Shown: positions 17,398-27,736 of the stretch, one piece after another
Numbering within the stretch: the stretch's first letter is position 1
Layout of the letters: each line of letters starts with the position of its first letter
From: an uncultured Sphingobacteriaceae bacterium
GTDB lineage: Bacteria; Bacteroidota; Bacteroidia; Sphingobacteriales; Sphingobacteriaceae
Assembly: GCA_946480915.1 (NCBI GenBank)
Contig: CAMLLO010000045.1
Location: forward strand, 1 to 35,712
DNA: 35,712 nucleotides
Direction of reading: 5' to 3'
The notes under the pieces: generated by a model
What the model was told of the DNA's origin: nothing
The model's database searches: none
What the model saw: the letters and a program-made list of their open reading frames with translations, nothing else
Made by a program: the position numbers and the translations under genes

Positions 17398-20274
17398 ATG
17401 AAAAAAATTATAATCTTCTTTTCTGTAATGCTATATATCCTTGCTTCACAAGCTCAGGACACAGTTATTAAGAAAAAACCATTTTTTGAAGTCCCTCAAG
17501 GCATTACCTCAAAAGACTATATTCCTGGTCTGATCATCCTCAAGTTTAGAGCAGGTGCCGAACCATCATCAAAAATATTTTCATCGAAACATATTCCCAC
17601 AGTAAAGGCTGGTTCAGTTATATCCGTTAAAAGTAAATTCCCTGAAACTGATTTTGAACTTAGAACTAATGCGAGAAACCGGAAGGATGTGGGTCTTAAC
17701 CGGATTTATGAGCTTAATATTTCTAAATCGGTTAATATTGAGGAGGTAATTAATGAACTTTTAGCAGATCCGAATATTGAATATGCCGAACCTGCCTATA
17801 TAAATCATACGTACTACACCCCTAATGATCCCCGGTATATCTCTGGCGAGCAAAACTATTTAAACGTGGTGAGGGCACCCCAAGCCTGGGATTTAATCAG
17901 GAATGCTTCGGGGATAATTATTGGAATTGTTGATAGTGGGTCTGATTTAACTCACCAGGACCTGGCAGCAAATATTTTCTATAATACTGCAGATCCGGTT
18001 AACGGATTTGACGATGACGGAGATGGATTTACAGATAATTACGCAGGCTGGGATTTTGTAGGAGCCACGGGAAGTAATATAAAAGCAGATAACAATCCAA
18101 ACGTCGTTGGGCCGGCAAATGACCATGGTGTGCATGTAAGCGGCATTGCTTCGGCTGTTAGTAATAATGGTGTTGGAGTGGCAAGCATCGCGTTTAATGC
18201 CAAACTATTAATTGTTAAAGCAGGTCCTGACGATAGTGGCTCGGATATTTATCGTGGATACGAGGGCATTAAATATGCAGCAGATAAAGGAGCGAAAATC
18301 ATAAACTGCTCGTGGGGAAGTAAAAGCGCAAGCAGCTTTGGGCGCGATGTTGTGAATTATGCTTTGAACAAAGGCTGCCTTATCGTTGCAGCAGCGGGAA
18401 ATAGCGGTAGCAATCAGCCTGATTACCCGGCGGCGTTTCAGGGTGTACTGGCTGTTGCCAATACAGATAACTCTGATGTAAAAGCTTCAAGCTCAAATTT
18501 CGGTGACTACGTTACACTTGCTGCTCCCGGAAATTCCATATTAAGTACAACCTTTAATAATACCTACGGCTATAGCACGGGTACCTCAATGTCTTCGCCG
18601 GTTGTGGCCAGTGCAGCAGCTCTCGTAAAATCCTATTTGCCCTCCCTGAGCATGCAGCAAGTTGGCGAATTGTTGAGGGTAACAGCAGATAACATTGATG
18701 CTAAAAACCCAGCTTATATAGGCGAGCTTGGTAAAGGACGACTGAATGTGCTAAGGGCTTTAACCGAAACTTCTCCTTCCGTAAGGATACAGAGCATTAA
18801 AGAGGAAGATCATCCCTCGGCAAATGTGCAGTCACCAGACACTTTATATCTTTATTTCGATATTAAGAATTTTTTATTTTCTGCCAGTAATCTCACTCTC
18901 AATCTAAGTACGCAGAACCAAAATGCCATTATTCTAACACCTCAAATTAATTTGGGGTCATTAGCAACTTTGGAAGCAAGATCTATGGTTGGACCTTTTA
19001 AAGTCGCTATTCAACCCGGAACACCTACAAATACGCTCGTATCTTTCAGGCTTGATTACCTCGCAAACAATACTTCTTACCGGGATTTTGAAAAGTTTTC
19101 GGTTGTTGTCGCTAAAGATTATCTGAATATAAATACTAATTCAATTACCACTACAATATCAAGTAATGGTCGAATTGGTTTTAGTGTTCCTGATGCTGAA
19201 GGAGGGGCAGGATTTGTTTATAAAGGCAATCAGTTGTTATATGAGGCTTCGTTGATGATTGGCAATTCATCAACAAGAGTTTCTAATAATGCCCGCTCTG
19301 TTAATGATGAAAGTGATGAGCATTTTATAAAACTTGTGCGGGCGCACGAATTGGTAAATAATGCAGATTCAGTGAGGGCAGAAGCTCAGTTTGATGATAG
19401 TGGAAATCCCGAACGCTTGTTTGTTTCCGTGAAACAGCAAATGCTCGGGTATAAATCTGATCCAAACGATAAATATATTATTTCTGAATATGAAGTTTTT
19501 AATACGACTAACTTCGCTTTGAGTAATGTTTATGTCGGGTTGTTTACAGATTTCGACGTCCTTGGCGGAACCACGAATGTGACTCAATTCGATCCGTCAG
19601 CTCGCTTAGCCTATGTTTACGATAAACAGCAAACATCGCCGTATGCGGGAATAAAGTTATTAAACCAGAATAGTCCCGCAATTTATTATCCCCTGTCCTA
19701 TAATATTGCCAATAATCCGTTAACCGACAATGATTTTACTATTGCCGAAAAGTGGGAGACTTTATCAAATGGGGTAAAGGCATTGGGACTAGGAACGACT
19801 ACTACAGGCGTGGATGTTTCTTTTGTTTCGGGGAATGGTCCTTTTAGTATTCCGGCTAACAGCTCGATCAAAGTTGCATTCGCTTTAATCGGTGGCGATA
19901 ATCTTCAAGATATTCAGACTTCTGCTGCTCTGGCTCAACAGAAATACGATCTTATAAGTGCAGTTCCCCCTGCCGAAGCGATCACTAAGGTGGATCTGAA
20001 AGTTTATCCCAATCCTGTGGTAACTTCCGAGAGTGGTATAAGTATTTTGCGTTTTGCTCTCCCGGAGGAAGGTTTAGTTACTCTTGAACTCTGCAATATT
20101 CTGGGTCAAACGGTCAGAACGCTGGTTTCCAAGCAGTCTTACAGCAGCGGCGTTCATTATTTAAATTATGATTTTTCGGGTGGTTATTTCTCTGATGTTT
20201 TAAGTGGAGTTTATTTTTACCGACTGATCTATAATAATCAGCTCACAACAAGTAAAATTAGTGTACTAAGATAA
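17398..20274 (+). CDS. Secreted subtilisin-like serine protease (S8) with type IX sorting domain
   Basis: The 958-residue exported protease has a signal peptide ([20 protein letters not shown]) and a propeptide-like region at about 45-135. The S8 domain spans about 150-455 with Asp179 ([11 protein letters not shown]), His243 ([12 protein letters not shown]), oxyanion Asn335 (AAAGNSGS) and Ser397 ([12 protein letters not shown]). [11 protein letters not shown] loop after the first motif looks like a calcium site. Long beta-rich domains of unknown role follow. The C-terminus (about 875-958: KVYPNP ... LSGVYFYRL ... KISVLR) is a type A sorting domain for type IX secretion, so it is probably released or anchored at the cell surface. 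Its stop overlaps the convergent tdk by 9 bp. Confidence 0.95.
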   Translation: MKKIIIFFSVMLYILASQAQDTVIKKKPFFEVPQGITSKDYIPGLIILKFRAGAEPSSKIFSSKHIPTVKAGSVISVKSKFPETDFELRTNARNRKDVGLNRIYELNISKSVNIEEVINELLADPNIEYAEPAYINHTYYTPNDPRYISGEQNYLNVVRAPQAWDLIRNASGIIIGIVDSGSDLTHQDLAANIFYNTADPVNGFDDDGDGFTDNYAGWDFVGATGSNIKADNNPNVVGPANDHGVHVSGIASAVSNNGVGVASIAFNAKLLIVKAGPDDSGSDIYRGYEGIKYAADKGAKIINCSWGSKSASSFGRDVVNYALNKGCLIVAAAGNSGSNQPDYPAAFQGVLAVANTDNSDVKASSSNFGDYVTLAAPGNSILSTTFNNTYGYSTGTSMSSPVVASAAALVKSYLPSLSMQQVGELLRVTADNIDAKNPAYIGELGKGRLNVLRALTETSPSVRIQSIKEEDHPSANVQSPDTLYLYFDIKNFLFSASNLTLNLSTQNQNAIILTPQINLGSLATLEARSMVGPFKVAIQPGTPTNTLVSFRLDYLANNTSYRDFEKFSVVVAKDYLNINTNSITTTISSNGRIGFSVPDAEGGAGFVYKGNQLLYEASLMIGNSSTRVSNNARSVNDESDEHFIKLVRAHELVNNADSVRAEAQFDDSGNPERLFVSVKQQMLGYKSDPNDKYIISEYEVFNTTNFALSNVYVGLFTDFDVLGGTTNVTQFDPSARLAYVYDKQQTSPYAGIKLLNQNSPAIYYPLSYNIANNPLTDNDFTIAEKWETLSNGVKALGLGTTTTGVDVSFVSGNGPFSIPANSSIKVAFALIGGDNLQDIQTSAALAQQKYDLISAVPPAEAITKVDLKVYPNPVVTSESGISILRFALPEEGLVTLELCNILGQTVRTLVSKQSYSSGVHYLNYDFSGGYFSDVLSGVYFYRLIYNNQLTTSKISVLR

Positions 20275-20853
20275 TTCATCTGCCGAGTTAAAGCAGATCC
20301 GGCAACGGGGCTCATAACTTTCCTGAGCGCCCAAAAGAATTTTGCTGGATTGAGCAACTTTGCGAAAAGAATAGCTGGCGGGCGATCCGCATGTGGCACA
20401 GATGGCATGTACCTTGATCACATCTTCTGCAATAGCCATCAAGGCAGGCATCGGGCCAAACGGCTGGCCTTTAAAATCCATGTCCAATCCTGCTACAATT
20501 ACACGGATACCTTTTGAGGCAAGCTTAATGCAAACATCTGGCAGTTCTTCGTCGAAAAACTGAGCCTCGTCTATCCCGACTACCTGGGTGTTCGATCCGA
20601 GCAATAAAATAGATGAAGCATTTTCTACAGGAGTCGAAGCGATAGAATTTAAATCGTGTGAAACGACGGCCAGCTCATCGTAGCGGATATCAGTTTTTGG
20701 CTTGAAGATTTCAATGTTAAGTTTGGCTATTTGGGCACGGCGCAAACGACGAATGAGTTCTTCGGTTTTGCCCGAAAACATAGATCCGCAAATTACTTCA
20801 ATACTGCCTCGAGGTATGGCTGAAGACCTGGTGTGTAATTCGCTAAATAACAT
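20266..20853 (-). CDS. tdk: Thymidine kinase
   Basis: It phosphorylates thymidine with ATP in the pyrimidine salvage pathway. The 195-residue type II TK has a P-loop at residues 23-30 (GSMFSGKT) and a Walker B-like GIDEAQFF. The zinc-ribbon cysteines are CATC and CRIC (in [17 protein letters not shown] and [13 protein letters not shown]). The start is [23 protein letters not shown], with the usual short N-terminal extension before the beta strand. It converges with the subtilase gene, with overlapping stop regions, and is divergent from the acidic protein gene at 20949. Confidence 0.97.
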   Translation of the reverse strand: MLFSELHTRSSAIPRGSIEVICGSMFSGKTEELIRRLRRAQIAKLNIEIFKPKTDIRYDELAVVSHDLNSIASTPVENASSILLLGSNTQVVGIDEAQFFDEELPDVCIKLASKGIRVIVAGLDMDFKGQPFGPMPALMAIAEDVIKVHAICATCGSPASYSFRKVAQSSKILLGAQESYEPRCRICFNSADELS

Positions 20854-20894
20854 GTAAATGCCCTTATCCGGCCACTAATATCAGAATTTAATAC

Positions 20895-20902
20895 TATTTT
20901 TG
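20895..20902 (+). promoter_or_regulatory. Possible -7 box of the acidic protein gene
   Basis: TATTTTTG matches the TAnnTTTG -7 consensus of Bacteroidota, 46 bp before the ATG at 20949. No good -33 box was found at the expected distance. Confidence 0.3.
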
Positions 20903-20948
20903 GCAGCCGAGTTACCAACATATACACGCTCTAAACGTTATTCTCAGA

Positions 20949-21917
20949 ATGAAAACACACGATATATTTAGTAAAGTAGGAGGCATATTATCCGAGATCA
21001 ATGAACAATATAAATACCTGTCAGAATCTCCTGAAAATCTAAACGACCTTGAGCTAGAGCTTCTTTCTGCTAATGCAGATTTTCTTGCAGAGCATATAAA
21101 AGTGCTTAAGAAATTAAATTTGGCTCAGAGTAGTACTCCGGACAGTACTCTTAAAACATCCAATGAAAATCTATCAGAAACGAAAGAATACCAGGAAAGT
21201 ATTCATGTTGAATCTGAAAGCCCTTCTCTGACAAATGATTTAATCAAGCAGGAGTTTCCGGAAAATTATGCATCGTTCAATAGACCTGTAATAAACGAAA
21301 TTCCAGTTGGAGACTTTGGGGCCGGAACACAGGAAAAAACGCTCGATGAACTCAATCAGGAGGCGAATACAAGGGAAGAGGAGGTGAAAGTTGCTCAGGA
21401 GGCCGAGTCGAAATTGGCCGAAGAAACGCCTCTTTTTAACTCTTTTTTTACGCCAGAGCCAAGTGCGACCCCGATGGAAGTAGCGCCAAAATCGGAGGAA
21501 CCAAAGCAGGAGATCGGAGAACCCATAGTAAATGAAGTGGTTATTGAAGAGAAAGTTGTAAATGTTGAAGTGCCTGCCACAGAAGAGGTGCAGGAAAAAA
21601 TACCGACATTAAACGAAATGATGTCTGCACAGCGCCCTCAAAATGTTGCGCTGGGACAGTTAAAAAGCCTTCCTGTTTCTGATTTAAAGTCGATCATCAA
21701 TCTGAACGATAAGTTATTATTCATCAAAGATTTGTTTAACGGATACAGTCTTGCTTATAGCGAAGCGATTGAAATTATTAATCGTTTCGATTCTTTTGAT
21801 GCTGCTGATAACTTTTTGAAAACAAATTACGCACAAAAGAACAATTGGGCTTCTAAACAAGCTACGGCAGATAAACTTTATGAATTATTGAACCGGCGTT
21901 TTGGCGGTGGTGCTTAG
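20949..21917 (+). CDS. Conserved acidic protein of unknown function
   Basis: The 322-residue protein has three parts. Residues 1-60 look helical (MKTHDIFSKVGGILSEINEQYKYL). A long Glu/Pro/Val-rich, probably disordered middle runs to about 215. A compact C-terminal domain follows at about 220-322 (IPTLNEMMSAQRP ... LKSIINLNDKLLFIKDLFNGYSLAYSEAIEIINRFDSFDAADNFLKTNYA). That C-terminal block resembles a conserved hypothetical domain seen in Bacteroidota; I cannot give it a family name or function. No signal peptide or membrane segment is visible. It converges with rodA, 26 bp apart. Confidence 0.85.
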   Translation: MKTHDIFSKVGGILSEINEQYKYLSESPENLNDLELELLSANADFLAEHIKVLKKLNLAQSSTPDSTLKTSNENLSETKEYQESIHVESESPSLTNDLIKQEFPENYASFNRPVINEIPVGDFGAGTQEKTLDELNQEANTREEEVKVAQEAESKLAEETPLFNSFFTPEPSATPMEVAPKSEEPKQEIGEPIVNEVVIEEKVVNVEVPATEEVQEKIPTLNEMMSAQRPQNVALGQLKSLPVSDLKSIINLNDKLLFIKDLFNGYSLAYSEAIEIINRFDSFDAADNFLKTNYAQKNNWASKQATADKLYELLNRRFGGGA

Positions 21918-21943
21918 AAGTGGACTCGGATCAATCAATTTTT

Positions 21944-23203
21944 TTAGATAACTCCCATCCGGTTTGAATCTTGTTTTAGAAGAATAAACAGGAGGGTCGT
22001 GAAGCTTATCAGGGAAGAACCTCCATAACTTAAAAAAGGCAGGGGTATACCAATCACCGGAACCAGTCCGATGGTCATTCCGATGTTGATAAAGAAATGG
22101 AAGAAGAGGATAGAGGCTACACCGTAACCATAAATCCGTGTAAATGATGATCGCTGCCGTTCGGCGAGGTTAATTATTCTGAGAAGTAAGGTGACGTAAA
22201 GGCCTATCACCACAAAACTCCCTAAAAAGCCCCATTCTTCGCCGATGGTACAGAAAATAAAGTCGGTACTTTGTTCAGGCACAAAGTCATATTTGGTTTG
22301 CGTGCCCTGTAAATAGCCTTTACCCCATAGTCCGCCGGAGCCTATAGCTATTTTGGATTGATTTAAATTATAGCCTTGTCCTCTGGGATCATTAATCTTG
22401 CCCAAAATCACGTCTATACGATTCCGCTGGTGCGACTGTAATATGTTATTGTAAGCAAAGTCTACGGTAAAAATGAAAGCAATTGATAATACCGTGCCTA
22501 TTGCGATAGTAGTTATAAATGACCGGTTCTTTTTATTCGAATAAATTAGAATACCAGCGATAGCAATTAGCAGGCCGATAACAAGGAATTTGCTAAACAT
22601 CAGCGAGAGAACAAACAAGGCAATAAACAATGCGCCTATAACAAGCGTATATCCCGGTAATCCCTCACGATATAAAACAAATATTAAGGAAGCAAAAGTC
22701 ATAGCCGAACCTGTGTCTGGCTGCAGCATGATCAGCGCCATGGGAATAAGCAGGATCAAACCAGTGAAAAATAATGTTTGAAATGAAGTTAATTTCAAAT
22801 TGGTTGAACTGAGATATTTTGCCAGTAATAAGCAGGTCGAAAATTTGGCAAATTCCGAAGGCTGAAGGCGGAAGCTGCCGATAGGTATCCATGCCTGGTT
22901 TCCCCCGACATTACGGCCCACAAACAGCACCACGACAAGAAGTATCAGAGTTACTCCATAAAAAACGGGCGAAAAGGCGTTGAAAAACTTATTATCCAAT
23001 AATAGAATAACGGCTCCTAAAATGAGCGCCACAATTATGAAAAGCAATTGCTTGCCGTAATTGGTATCCAAATCTACTATACTTGGGTTCAGCGGGTCGT
23101 ATACTGCTGCATGAATATTGAACCAGCCAATAATGCAGAGCGCCAGGTAGATAAAGATTATTACCCAGTCGATATTAAAGAAAAGGCTTCGCTGATTAAT
23201 CAT
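21944..23203 (-). CDS. rodA: Rod-shape-determining peptidoglycan glycosyltransferase RodA
   Basis: The 419-residue SEDS-family membrane protein polymerises lipid II glycan strands during lateral wall growth, partnered with PBP2. About ten hydrophobic segments are visible. Family motifs include GNQAWIPIGSFRLQPSEFAKF, LQPDTGSAMTF, FVPEQSTDFIFCTIGEEWGF and GIPLPFLSYGGSS near the C-terminus. It is the last gene of the mreBCD-mrdA-rodA cluster, and its start overlaps the mrdA stop by 8 bp, which suggests translational coupling with its partner. Confidence 0.97.
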   Translation of the reverse strand: MINQRSLFFNIDWVIIFIYLALCIIGWFNIHAAVYDPLNPSIVDLDTNYGKQLLFIIVALILGAVILLLDNKFFNAFSPVFYGVTLILLVVVLFVGRNVGGNQAWIPIGSFRLQPSEFAKFSTCLLLAKYLSSTNLKLTSFQTLFFTGLILLIPMALIMLQPDTGSAMTFASLIFVLYREGLPGYTLVIGALFIALFVLSLMFSKFLVIGLLIAIAGILIYSNKKNRSFITTIAIGTVLSIAFIFTVDFAYNNILQSHQRNRIDVILGKINDPRGQGYNLNQSKIAIGSGGLWGKGYLQGTQTKYDFVPEQSTDFIFCTIGEEWGFLGSFVVIGLYVTLLLRIINLAERQRSSFTRIYGYGVASILFFHFFINIGMTIGLVPVIGIPLPFLSYGGSSLISFTTLLFILLKQDSNRMGVI

Positions 23204-25127
23204 TTCTTAAAATTGCATTTATTTGCGGCTTAAGGGCCACTGGCTTTGATTTGTTCGAAGTACTATCTGGCTTTTTAACGGGGGCCGGTTTAGCTTTTAC
23301 CTTTGCACCCGGTAATAAGTTTTCGTTTAAAATGCGATCAACATAAATTTTAGGTCTGGATATACTGTCTGTGATATATTTCTCAATCATCAAACTGGCA
23401 ATTGGTGCCGCCCAGGTAGAACCATGTCCGCCATTTTCAACAATTACTGCTATGGCTATTTTAGGATTATTTCTTGGAGCAAAAGCAAAAAATACGGAGT
23501 GATCATCTCCGTGAGGGTTTTCCGCTGTACCAGTTTTGCCGCATATTTCAATTCCTGGTATTGCAGAGTATGTCGCCGTCCCGCCGTCCTGATTTACCAC
23601 TCTGCTCATTCCTTCGACCACAGTTTCAAAATATTTAGCATCAATCCCTACGCTATTCTTCTTTGTAAATTCCTCTCTGATCACTTTCTTTTCGCCAATA
23701 GCTTTTACTAAGTGTGGCTTGAAGTAAAAGCCCCGGTTTGCGACAGCTGCCGCAACATTTGCCATTTGCAAGGGGGTAATTCCGAGCTCGCCCTGGCCGA
23801 TAGAAAGTGAAATATTAAATCCGGAGCGCCATTTATCGCTCTTCCATCGTTTTGTATAGAGTTCGTCAGTAGGCAGAAGGCCCTTTTTTTCATTTGGAAG
23901 GTCAATATCTAATCTGGAGCCTATTCCGAATTTTGCTACACCCTCGCGCCAGCGCTTAAATCCATCTACAGACCTCATGCCCGAGTGATCCACAATGGTA
24001 GCATAGACATTTCCATAATAGGTATTACATGAAACCTGTAAAGAGCGGGCCAAATCGACTACGCCATGAACATGCGTACATTTCATTGGTCTGCGGGCTC
24101 CATACCAGTAGCCACCCGTGCAATTAACGCTGGTGCTTGGTTTTATTAAACCAAACTGCTGGCCCAGAAGTGCATTAATTACCTTAAATATTGAGCCAGG
24201 CGGATACTCGGCCTGTATGGGCCGTATAAACATCGGCTTATAAGGATCCTGATCCAGACTTTCATAGTTTTTTCCTCTTTGTCGGCCTACCATTAGATTA
24301 GGATCGTAGGTTGGACTACTTACGAAGGCAAGAACTTCGCCGGTGGAGGGTTCTATGGCTACAATGCTTCCGATTTTGTGGTTCATCAGCTGTTCGCCGA
24401 ACTTTTGCAGTTCTTTGTCGAGCGAACTTATCAGCTGATCACCAGAAACCGCGGTAGTATCATAGCGTCCATCTGCAAAATGTCCTTTTGGCCGGTTAAA
24501 GGCATCAACCATTAAGTTGTGAACTCCCCGCTGACCCCTTAAAAGGTCTTCGTACGACTTTTCTACGCCTGTACGGCCTATGTAGTCGCCCCGCCGATAA
24601 AATCCGCCAGAGCGTTCTATATCTCTCTCATTTACCTCTCCTATATATCCTAGAAATTGAGCGGCTATGCTATCGGGATATCGTCTAACTGATCTGTTTT
24701 GAACAAAGAACCCAGGGAAGTCGGACAGCTTTTCCTGAAAAGTGGCAAAGGTTACGGCAGAGAGTTGTTTCTCAAAAATAGAGGCTGTATACCTGGAATA
24801 TTTGATCGCTTTGTTAAATCGTTTATCAAAACCAGGTTTATCTATACCGATCAGGCGACAGAATTCGAGTGTGTCAAAGGGCTTCACCTCCTTGGGGATG
24901 ACCATAACGTCGTAAACGGGTTCGTTTTGAGCCAGTATTTCGCCTTTCCGGTCCAGAATAACTCCTCGAGCAGGATAAATAATAACCTTACGCAAAACGT
25001 TGTTGTTTGCGGAAAGAAAATAACTTTTATCAATTACCTGGATATAAAACAGCCTGAGCAGCAATACTAAAGCAATTGCTAAAAATATCCCCTGGATAAC
25101 ATACCGGCGTGGGAAGAAACTATTCAT
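23196..25127 (-). CDS. mrdA: Penicillin-binding protein 2 (transpeptidase of the elongasome)
   Basis: The 643-residue class B PBP crosslinks new glycan strands made by RodA. It has an N-terminal membrane anchor (residues about 10-31) and a pedestal region with R54-G-V-I-L-D-R. The transpeptidase motifs are S312-I-F-K315, S366-C-N368 and K531-T-G533. A Cys/His cluster (C336, C350, H352) between the first two motifs may be the zinc site known in PBP2 proteins. The tail after about residue 600 is Lys/Pro-rich and probably disordered. It starts 7 bp after the mreD stop and overlaps rodA by 8 bp. Confidence 0.97.
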   Translation of the reverse strand: MNSFFPRRYVIQGIFLAIALVLLLRLFYIQVIDKSYFLSANNNVLRKVIIYPARGVILDRKGEILAQNEPVYDVMVIPKEVKPFDTLEFCRLIGIDKPGFDKRFNKAIKYSRYTASIFEKQLSAVTFATFQEKLSDFPGFFVQNRSVRRYPDSIAAQFLGYIGEVNERDIERSGGFYRRGDYIGRTGVEKSYEDLLRGQRGVHNLMVDAFNRPKGHFADGRYDTTAVSGDQLISSLDKELQKFGEQLMNHKIGSIVAIEPSTGEVLAFVSSPTYDPNLMVGRQRGKNYESLDQDPYKPMFIRPIQAEYPPGSIFKVINALLGQQFGLIKPSTSVNCTGGYWYGARRPMKCTHVHGVVDLARSLQVSCNTYYGNVYATIVDHSGMRSVDGFKRWREGVAKFGIGSRLDIDLPNEKKGLLPTDELYTKRWKSDKWRSGFNISLSIGQGELGITPLQMANVAAAVANRGFYFKPHLVKAIGEKKVIREEFTKKNSVGIDAKYFETVVEGMSRVVNQDGGTATYSAIPGIEICGKTGTAENPHGDDHSVFFAFAPRNNPKIAIAVIVENGGHGSTWAAPIASLMIEKYITDSISRPKIYVDRILNENLLPGAKVKAKPAPVKKPDSTSNKSKPVALKPQINAILRND

Positions 25128-25134
25128 TTTTGTG

Positions 25135-25650
25135 TTAACGCTCTTTCTTACGATAGAAGATGAACTCTGCTACTAAAATCAAGAAGACTGTAAAAAGAGA
25201 ACTCAAAATTATGCGAATTAGTGTGTATTGGAGGTCATTAAAGCTAAAATCTTCTATCAAAAATAAGGTACTATGATGTACGAGAGTTAATATACTGGCA
25301 TAGAAGAAAAACCATCTGAAGCCCATAATTCCTAACTTCGGTTCGGGTTCTATTTCGAAACTTAAGCGCTGAACAGTAAGGGTGATAAATATTATCCTTA
25401 CCAGGGCCAAAGCAGAACATGCGGCCGCATTTACACCCAGCGTATCATAAAAAGTATCTATCGTTAAACCCATTAAGAACGAAAGCAGAAACACCAGCCA
25501 ATTGGGTGTTTCGAAGGGTAGCAGAAGAATAAAAAGGATGTATAAAAAGGGTACAGACAGGTTGTAATACCCAATATTTTTCAGCAGAAATACCTGGATA
25601 AAAACCAGTACTACAAAACGTATGAGGTTGCTGGTAATTATTCTGATCAT
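25135..25650 (-). CDS. mreD: Rod-shape-determining protein MreD
   Basis: A 171-residue membrane protein with about five hydrophobic segments (MIRIITSNLIRFVVLVFIQVFLLKNIGYYNLSVPFLYILFILLLPF and onward). Primary sequence is weakly conserved in this family, so the call rests on size, topology and position between mreC and mrdA. Its ATG overlaps the mreC stop by 4 bp. In known systems MreD links MreC with the wall synthases. Confidence 0.92.
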   Translation of the reverse strand: MIRIITSNLIRFVVLVFIQVFLLKNIGYYNLSVPFLYILFILLLPFETPNWLVFLLSFLMGLTIDTFYDTLGVNAAACSALALVRIIFITLTVQRLSFEIEPEPKLGIMGFRWFFFYASILTLVHHSTLFLIEDFSFNDLQYTLIRIILSSLFTVFLILVAEFIFYRKKER

Positions 25651-26486
25651 TTATTTTCCTTCGTTTGAGTTTCTAGTTCCTGACGTTCGGCTGCAAATTT
25701 ACTCTTAACGATGTATACATAAGAAAGTGTGGAGAAATCTGTACTTAACTTAACTTTTATTTCCGAAGAAATTTCTCCTGATTGTTTTCTGGTTTCAAGA
25801 ACCCTGCCGATTGCTATATCTGCCGGAAACAGGGTGGAATACCCTGAGGTAACAATATGAAAGCCTTTTTTTACTTCGACATGGTTGGGGATGTCTTTCA
25901 ATGTCGCTATCTGCGGATCATAGTCTTCGTTTTCCCATACCAGTGAGCCGAAAGCCCGATTCTCGGCAATGCTGGCGCTAATTCGGGTATCTTCATGTAA
26001 TAAAGACCTTATTGTAGCATAATGGTTGGAAACGTTATCAACAATACCGACAATTCCGGAAGAGCAAATTACCCCCATCCCCTTCGCAACTCCATGGAGT
26101 TTACCTTTATCAATGGTAATTGTGTTGTTTTTTTGATGGATTGAATTATTGACGACTTTAGCTACCAGATAAGTGTATTCCTGGAGGTGAGTAGTATCTT
26201 TAACGGTTACCTGCTCAACACTGTCGATATAAAAGGAGTTTTTTAATGAGGCCCTTAAACGTGCATTTTCTGCTGCCAGACTATCATTAACGCGGGCCAA
26301 ACGTAAGTATTCCTGTAAAGAGTTTACCTTTTGATACGACTGGCCAATAATCAGATTGGAAGAATTCAAAATACTGGCCCGTTGAAATGAATTGTTTCTG
26401 ACGATCAGTATAAGGGAAATAACAAAGAAAATTACAAAGAAAAAGAATGCGTTGTACTTGCTGATAAATATCAATAGGTTACGCAT
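25647..26486 (-). CDS. mreC: Rod-shape-determining protein MreC
   Basis: The 279-residue protein has an N-terminal membrane anchor (residues about 10-28), a coiled coil at about 55-85 (LQEYLRLARVNDSLAAENARLRASL) and a periplasmic double beta-barrel (TITIDKGKLHGVAKGMGVICSSGIVGIVDNV ... RVLETRKQSGE). It scaffolds the elongasome and activates PBP2. It lies 98 bp after mreB, with a long inverted repeat in the gap, and overlaps mreD by 4 bp. Confidence 0.95.
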   Translation of the reverse strand: MRNLLIFISKYNAFFFFVIFFVISLILIVRNNSFQRASILNSSNLIIGQSYQKVNSLQEYLRLARVNDSLAAENARLRASLKNSFYIDSVEQVTVKDTTHLQEYTYLVAKVVNNSIHQKNNTITIDKGKLHGVAKGMGVICSSGIVGIVDNVSNHYATIRSLLHEDTRISASIAENRAFGSLVWENEDYDPQIATLKDIPNHVEVKKGFHIVTSGYSTLFPADIAIGRVLETRKQSGEISSEIKVKLSTDFSTLSYVYIVKSKFAAERQELETQTKENK

Positions 26487-26490
26487 GGGA

Positions 26491-26580
26491 GTTGTGGGTT
26501 ATGAGCTGGATGTTGTGGGTTGTAGGTTAAAGGTTGCAGGCATTGCTCTGTCTTACATCTTTCAACCTACAACCTTCAAC
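26491..26580. repeat. Imperfect long inverted repeat in the mreB-mreC gap
   Basis: The gap between mreB and mreC is almost filled by a hairpin-forming element. GGTTGTAGGTT (26518-26528) pairs perfectly with AACCTACAACC (26564-26574), extended on both sides by partly matching AAAGGTTG/CAACCTTC-like segments. GTTGTGGGTT also occurs twice as a direct repeat (26491-26500 and 26512-26521). It resembles dispersed extragenic palindromes of Bacteroidota. In the transcript it would fold just after the mreB stop and before the mreC start. Confidence 0.7.
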
Positions 26581-26584
26581 TCAA

Positions 26585-27607
26585 TTACTGCATTAAGAAT
26601 TTGAAGTTATTAATATTCTTTAGAGAAATACCTGTTCCGCGGACAACGGCACGCAGCGGATCTTCGGCAACATGAACCGGTAGTTTTGTTTTAGCGGCCA
26701 CTCGTTTATCCAAACCCCTTAATAAGGCGCCTCCGCCGGTTAAATAAATTCCTGTTTGGTAAATATCGGCAGACAGTTCGGGAGGGGTGATCTCTAATGC
26801 TTTCAGAATTGCTTCTTCTATTTTCGAGATTGATTTATCAAGGCAATGTGCAATTTCTGTATAGGATACGGTGATTTGTTTTGGAACGCCCGTCATCAAA
26901 TCACGGCCCTGTACCGCAAAATCGGCAGGAGGGTCGCTTAATTCGGGTAAGGCAGCGCCTACTTCGATCTTTATTTTTTCGGCTGTACGTTCACCGATCA
27001 TAATATTATGCTGACGGCGAATGTATTGCACGATGTCGCTATCAAAATTATCTCCGGCAACGCGGATAGACTGGTCGCAAACAATTCCTGATAAAGCGAT
27101 GACGGCGATTTCTGTGGTACCACCACCGATATCTATAATCATATTGCCCATAGGCTCTTCCACATCGATACCGATACCCACCGCCGCGGCCATAGGCTCG
27201 TGTATAAGGTATACTTCTTTTGCCCCTGCAATTTCTGCTGAATCTCTAACCGCACGTTTTTCAACTTCGGTAATGCCCGAGGGGATACAGATAACCATAC
27301 GTAAAGAAGGGAAAAACCAGCCTTTACCGTTGTTAATCATTTTAATCATCCCTCTGATCATGTGTTCGGCAGCATTGAAATCTGCGATCACACCATCTTT
27401 CAGCGGGCGGACAGTACGAATGTTATCATGGGTTTTACCCTCCATTTGCATGGCCTGACGACCGATAGCGATAACTTTATTGGTTGTACGATCGAAGGCC
27501 ACGATGGAAGGTTCGTCGACTACAACTTTGTCATTGTGTATGATAAGGGTATTTGCAGTGCCTAGGTCGATTGCAATTTCCTGTGTGAACCAGTTAAATA
27601 AACCCAT
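26585..27607 (-). CDS. mreB: Actin-like cell-shape protein MreB
   Basis: The 340-residue bacterial actin polymerises under the inner membrane and guides the elongasome. The N-terminal WFTQEIAIDLGTANTLIIH holds the phosphate-1 loop. NMIIDIGGGTTEIAVIALSGIV is the phosphate-2 motif, and YLTGGGALLRGLDKRVA lies near the C-terminus. The start MGLFNWFTQ is typical. TAAGTTTG (minus strand, 27680-27673) is a possible -7 box, so mreB may head its own transcript 129 bp after purH. Confidence 0.98.
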   Translation of the reverse strand: MGLFNWFTQEIAIDLGTANTLIIHNDKVVVDEPSIVAFDRTTNKVIAIGRQAMQMEGKTHDNIRTVRPLKDGVIADFNAAEHMIRGMIKMINNGKGWFFPSLRMVICIPSGITEVEKRAVRDSAEIAGAKEVYLIHEPMAAAVGIGIDVEEPMGNMIIDIGGGTTEIAVIALSGIVCDQSIRVAGDNFDSDIVQYIRRQHNIMIGERTAEKIKIEVGAALPELSDPPADFAVQGRDLMTGVPKQITVSYTEIAHCLDKSISKIEEAILKALEITPPELSADIYQTGIYLTGGGALLRGLDKRVAAKTKLPVHVAEDPLRAVVRGTGISLKNINNFKFLMQ

Positions 27608-27736
27608 TAATTAATATTGTTAGATGATTAAAATTAAGCTAAGTTAACGTCTTTTTTCAAAAAGTGTTGTTACAAACTTAACAATCGAATTACGTTAAAA
27701 CTTCTTAAATGTTGCAAGTTTCAAAAAGTATTTTTG

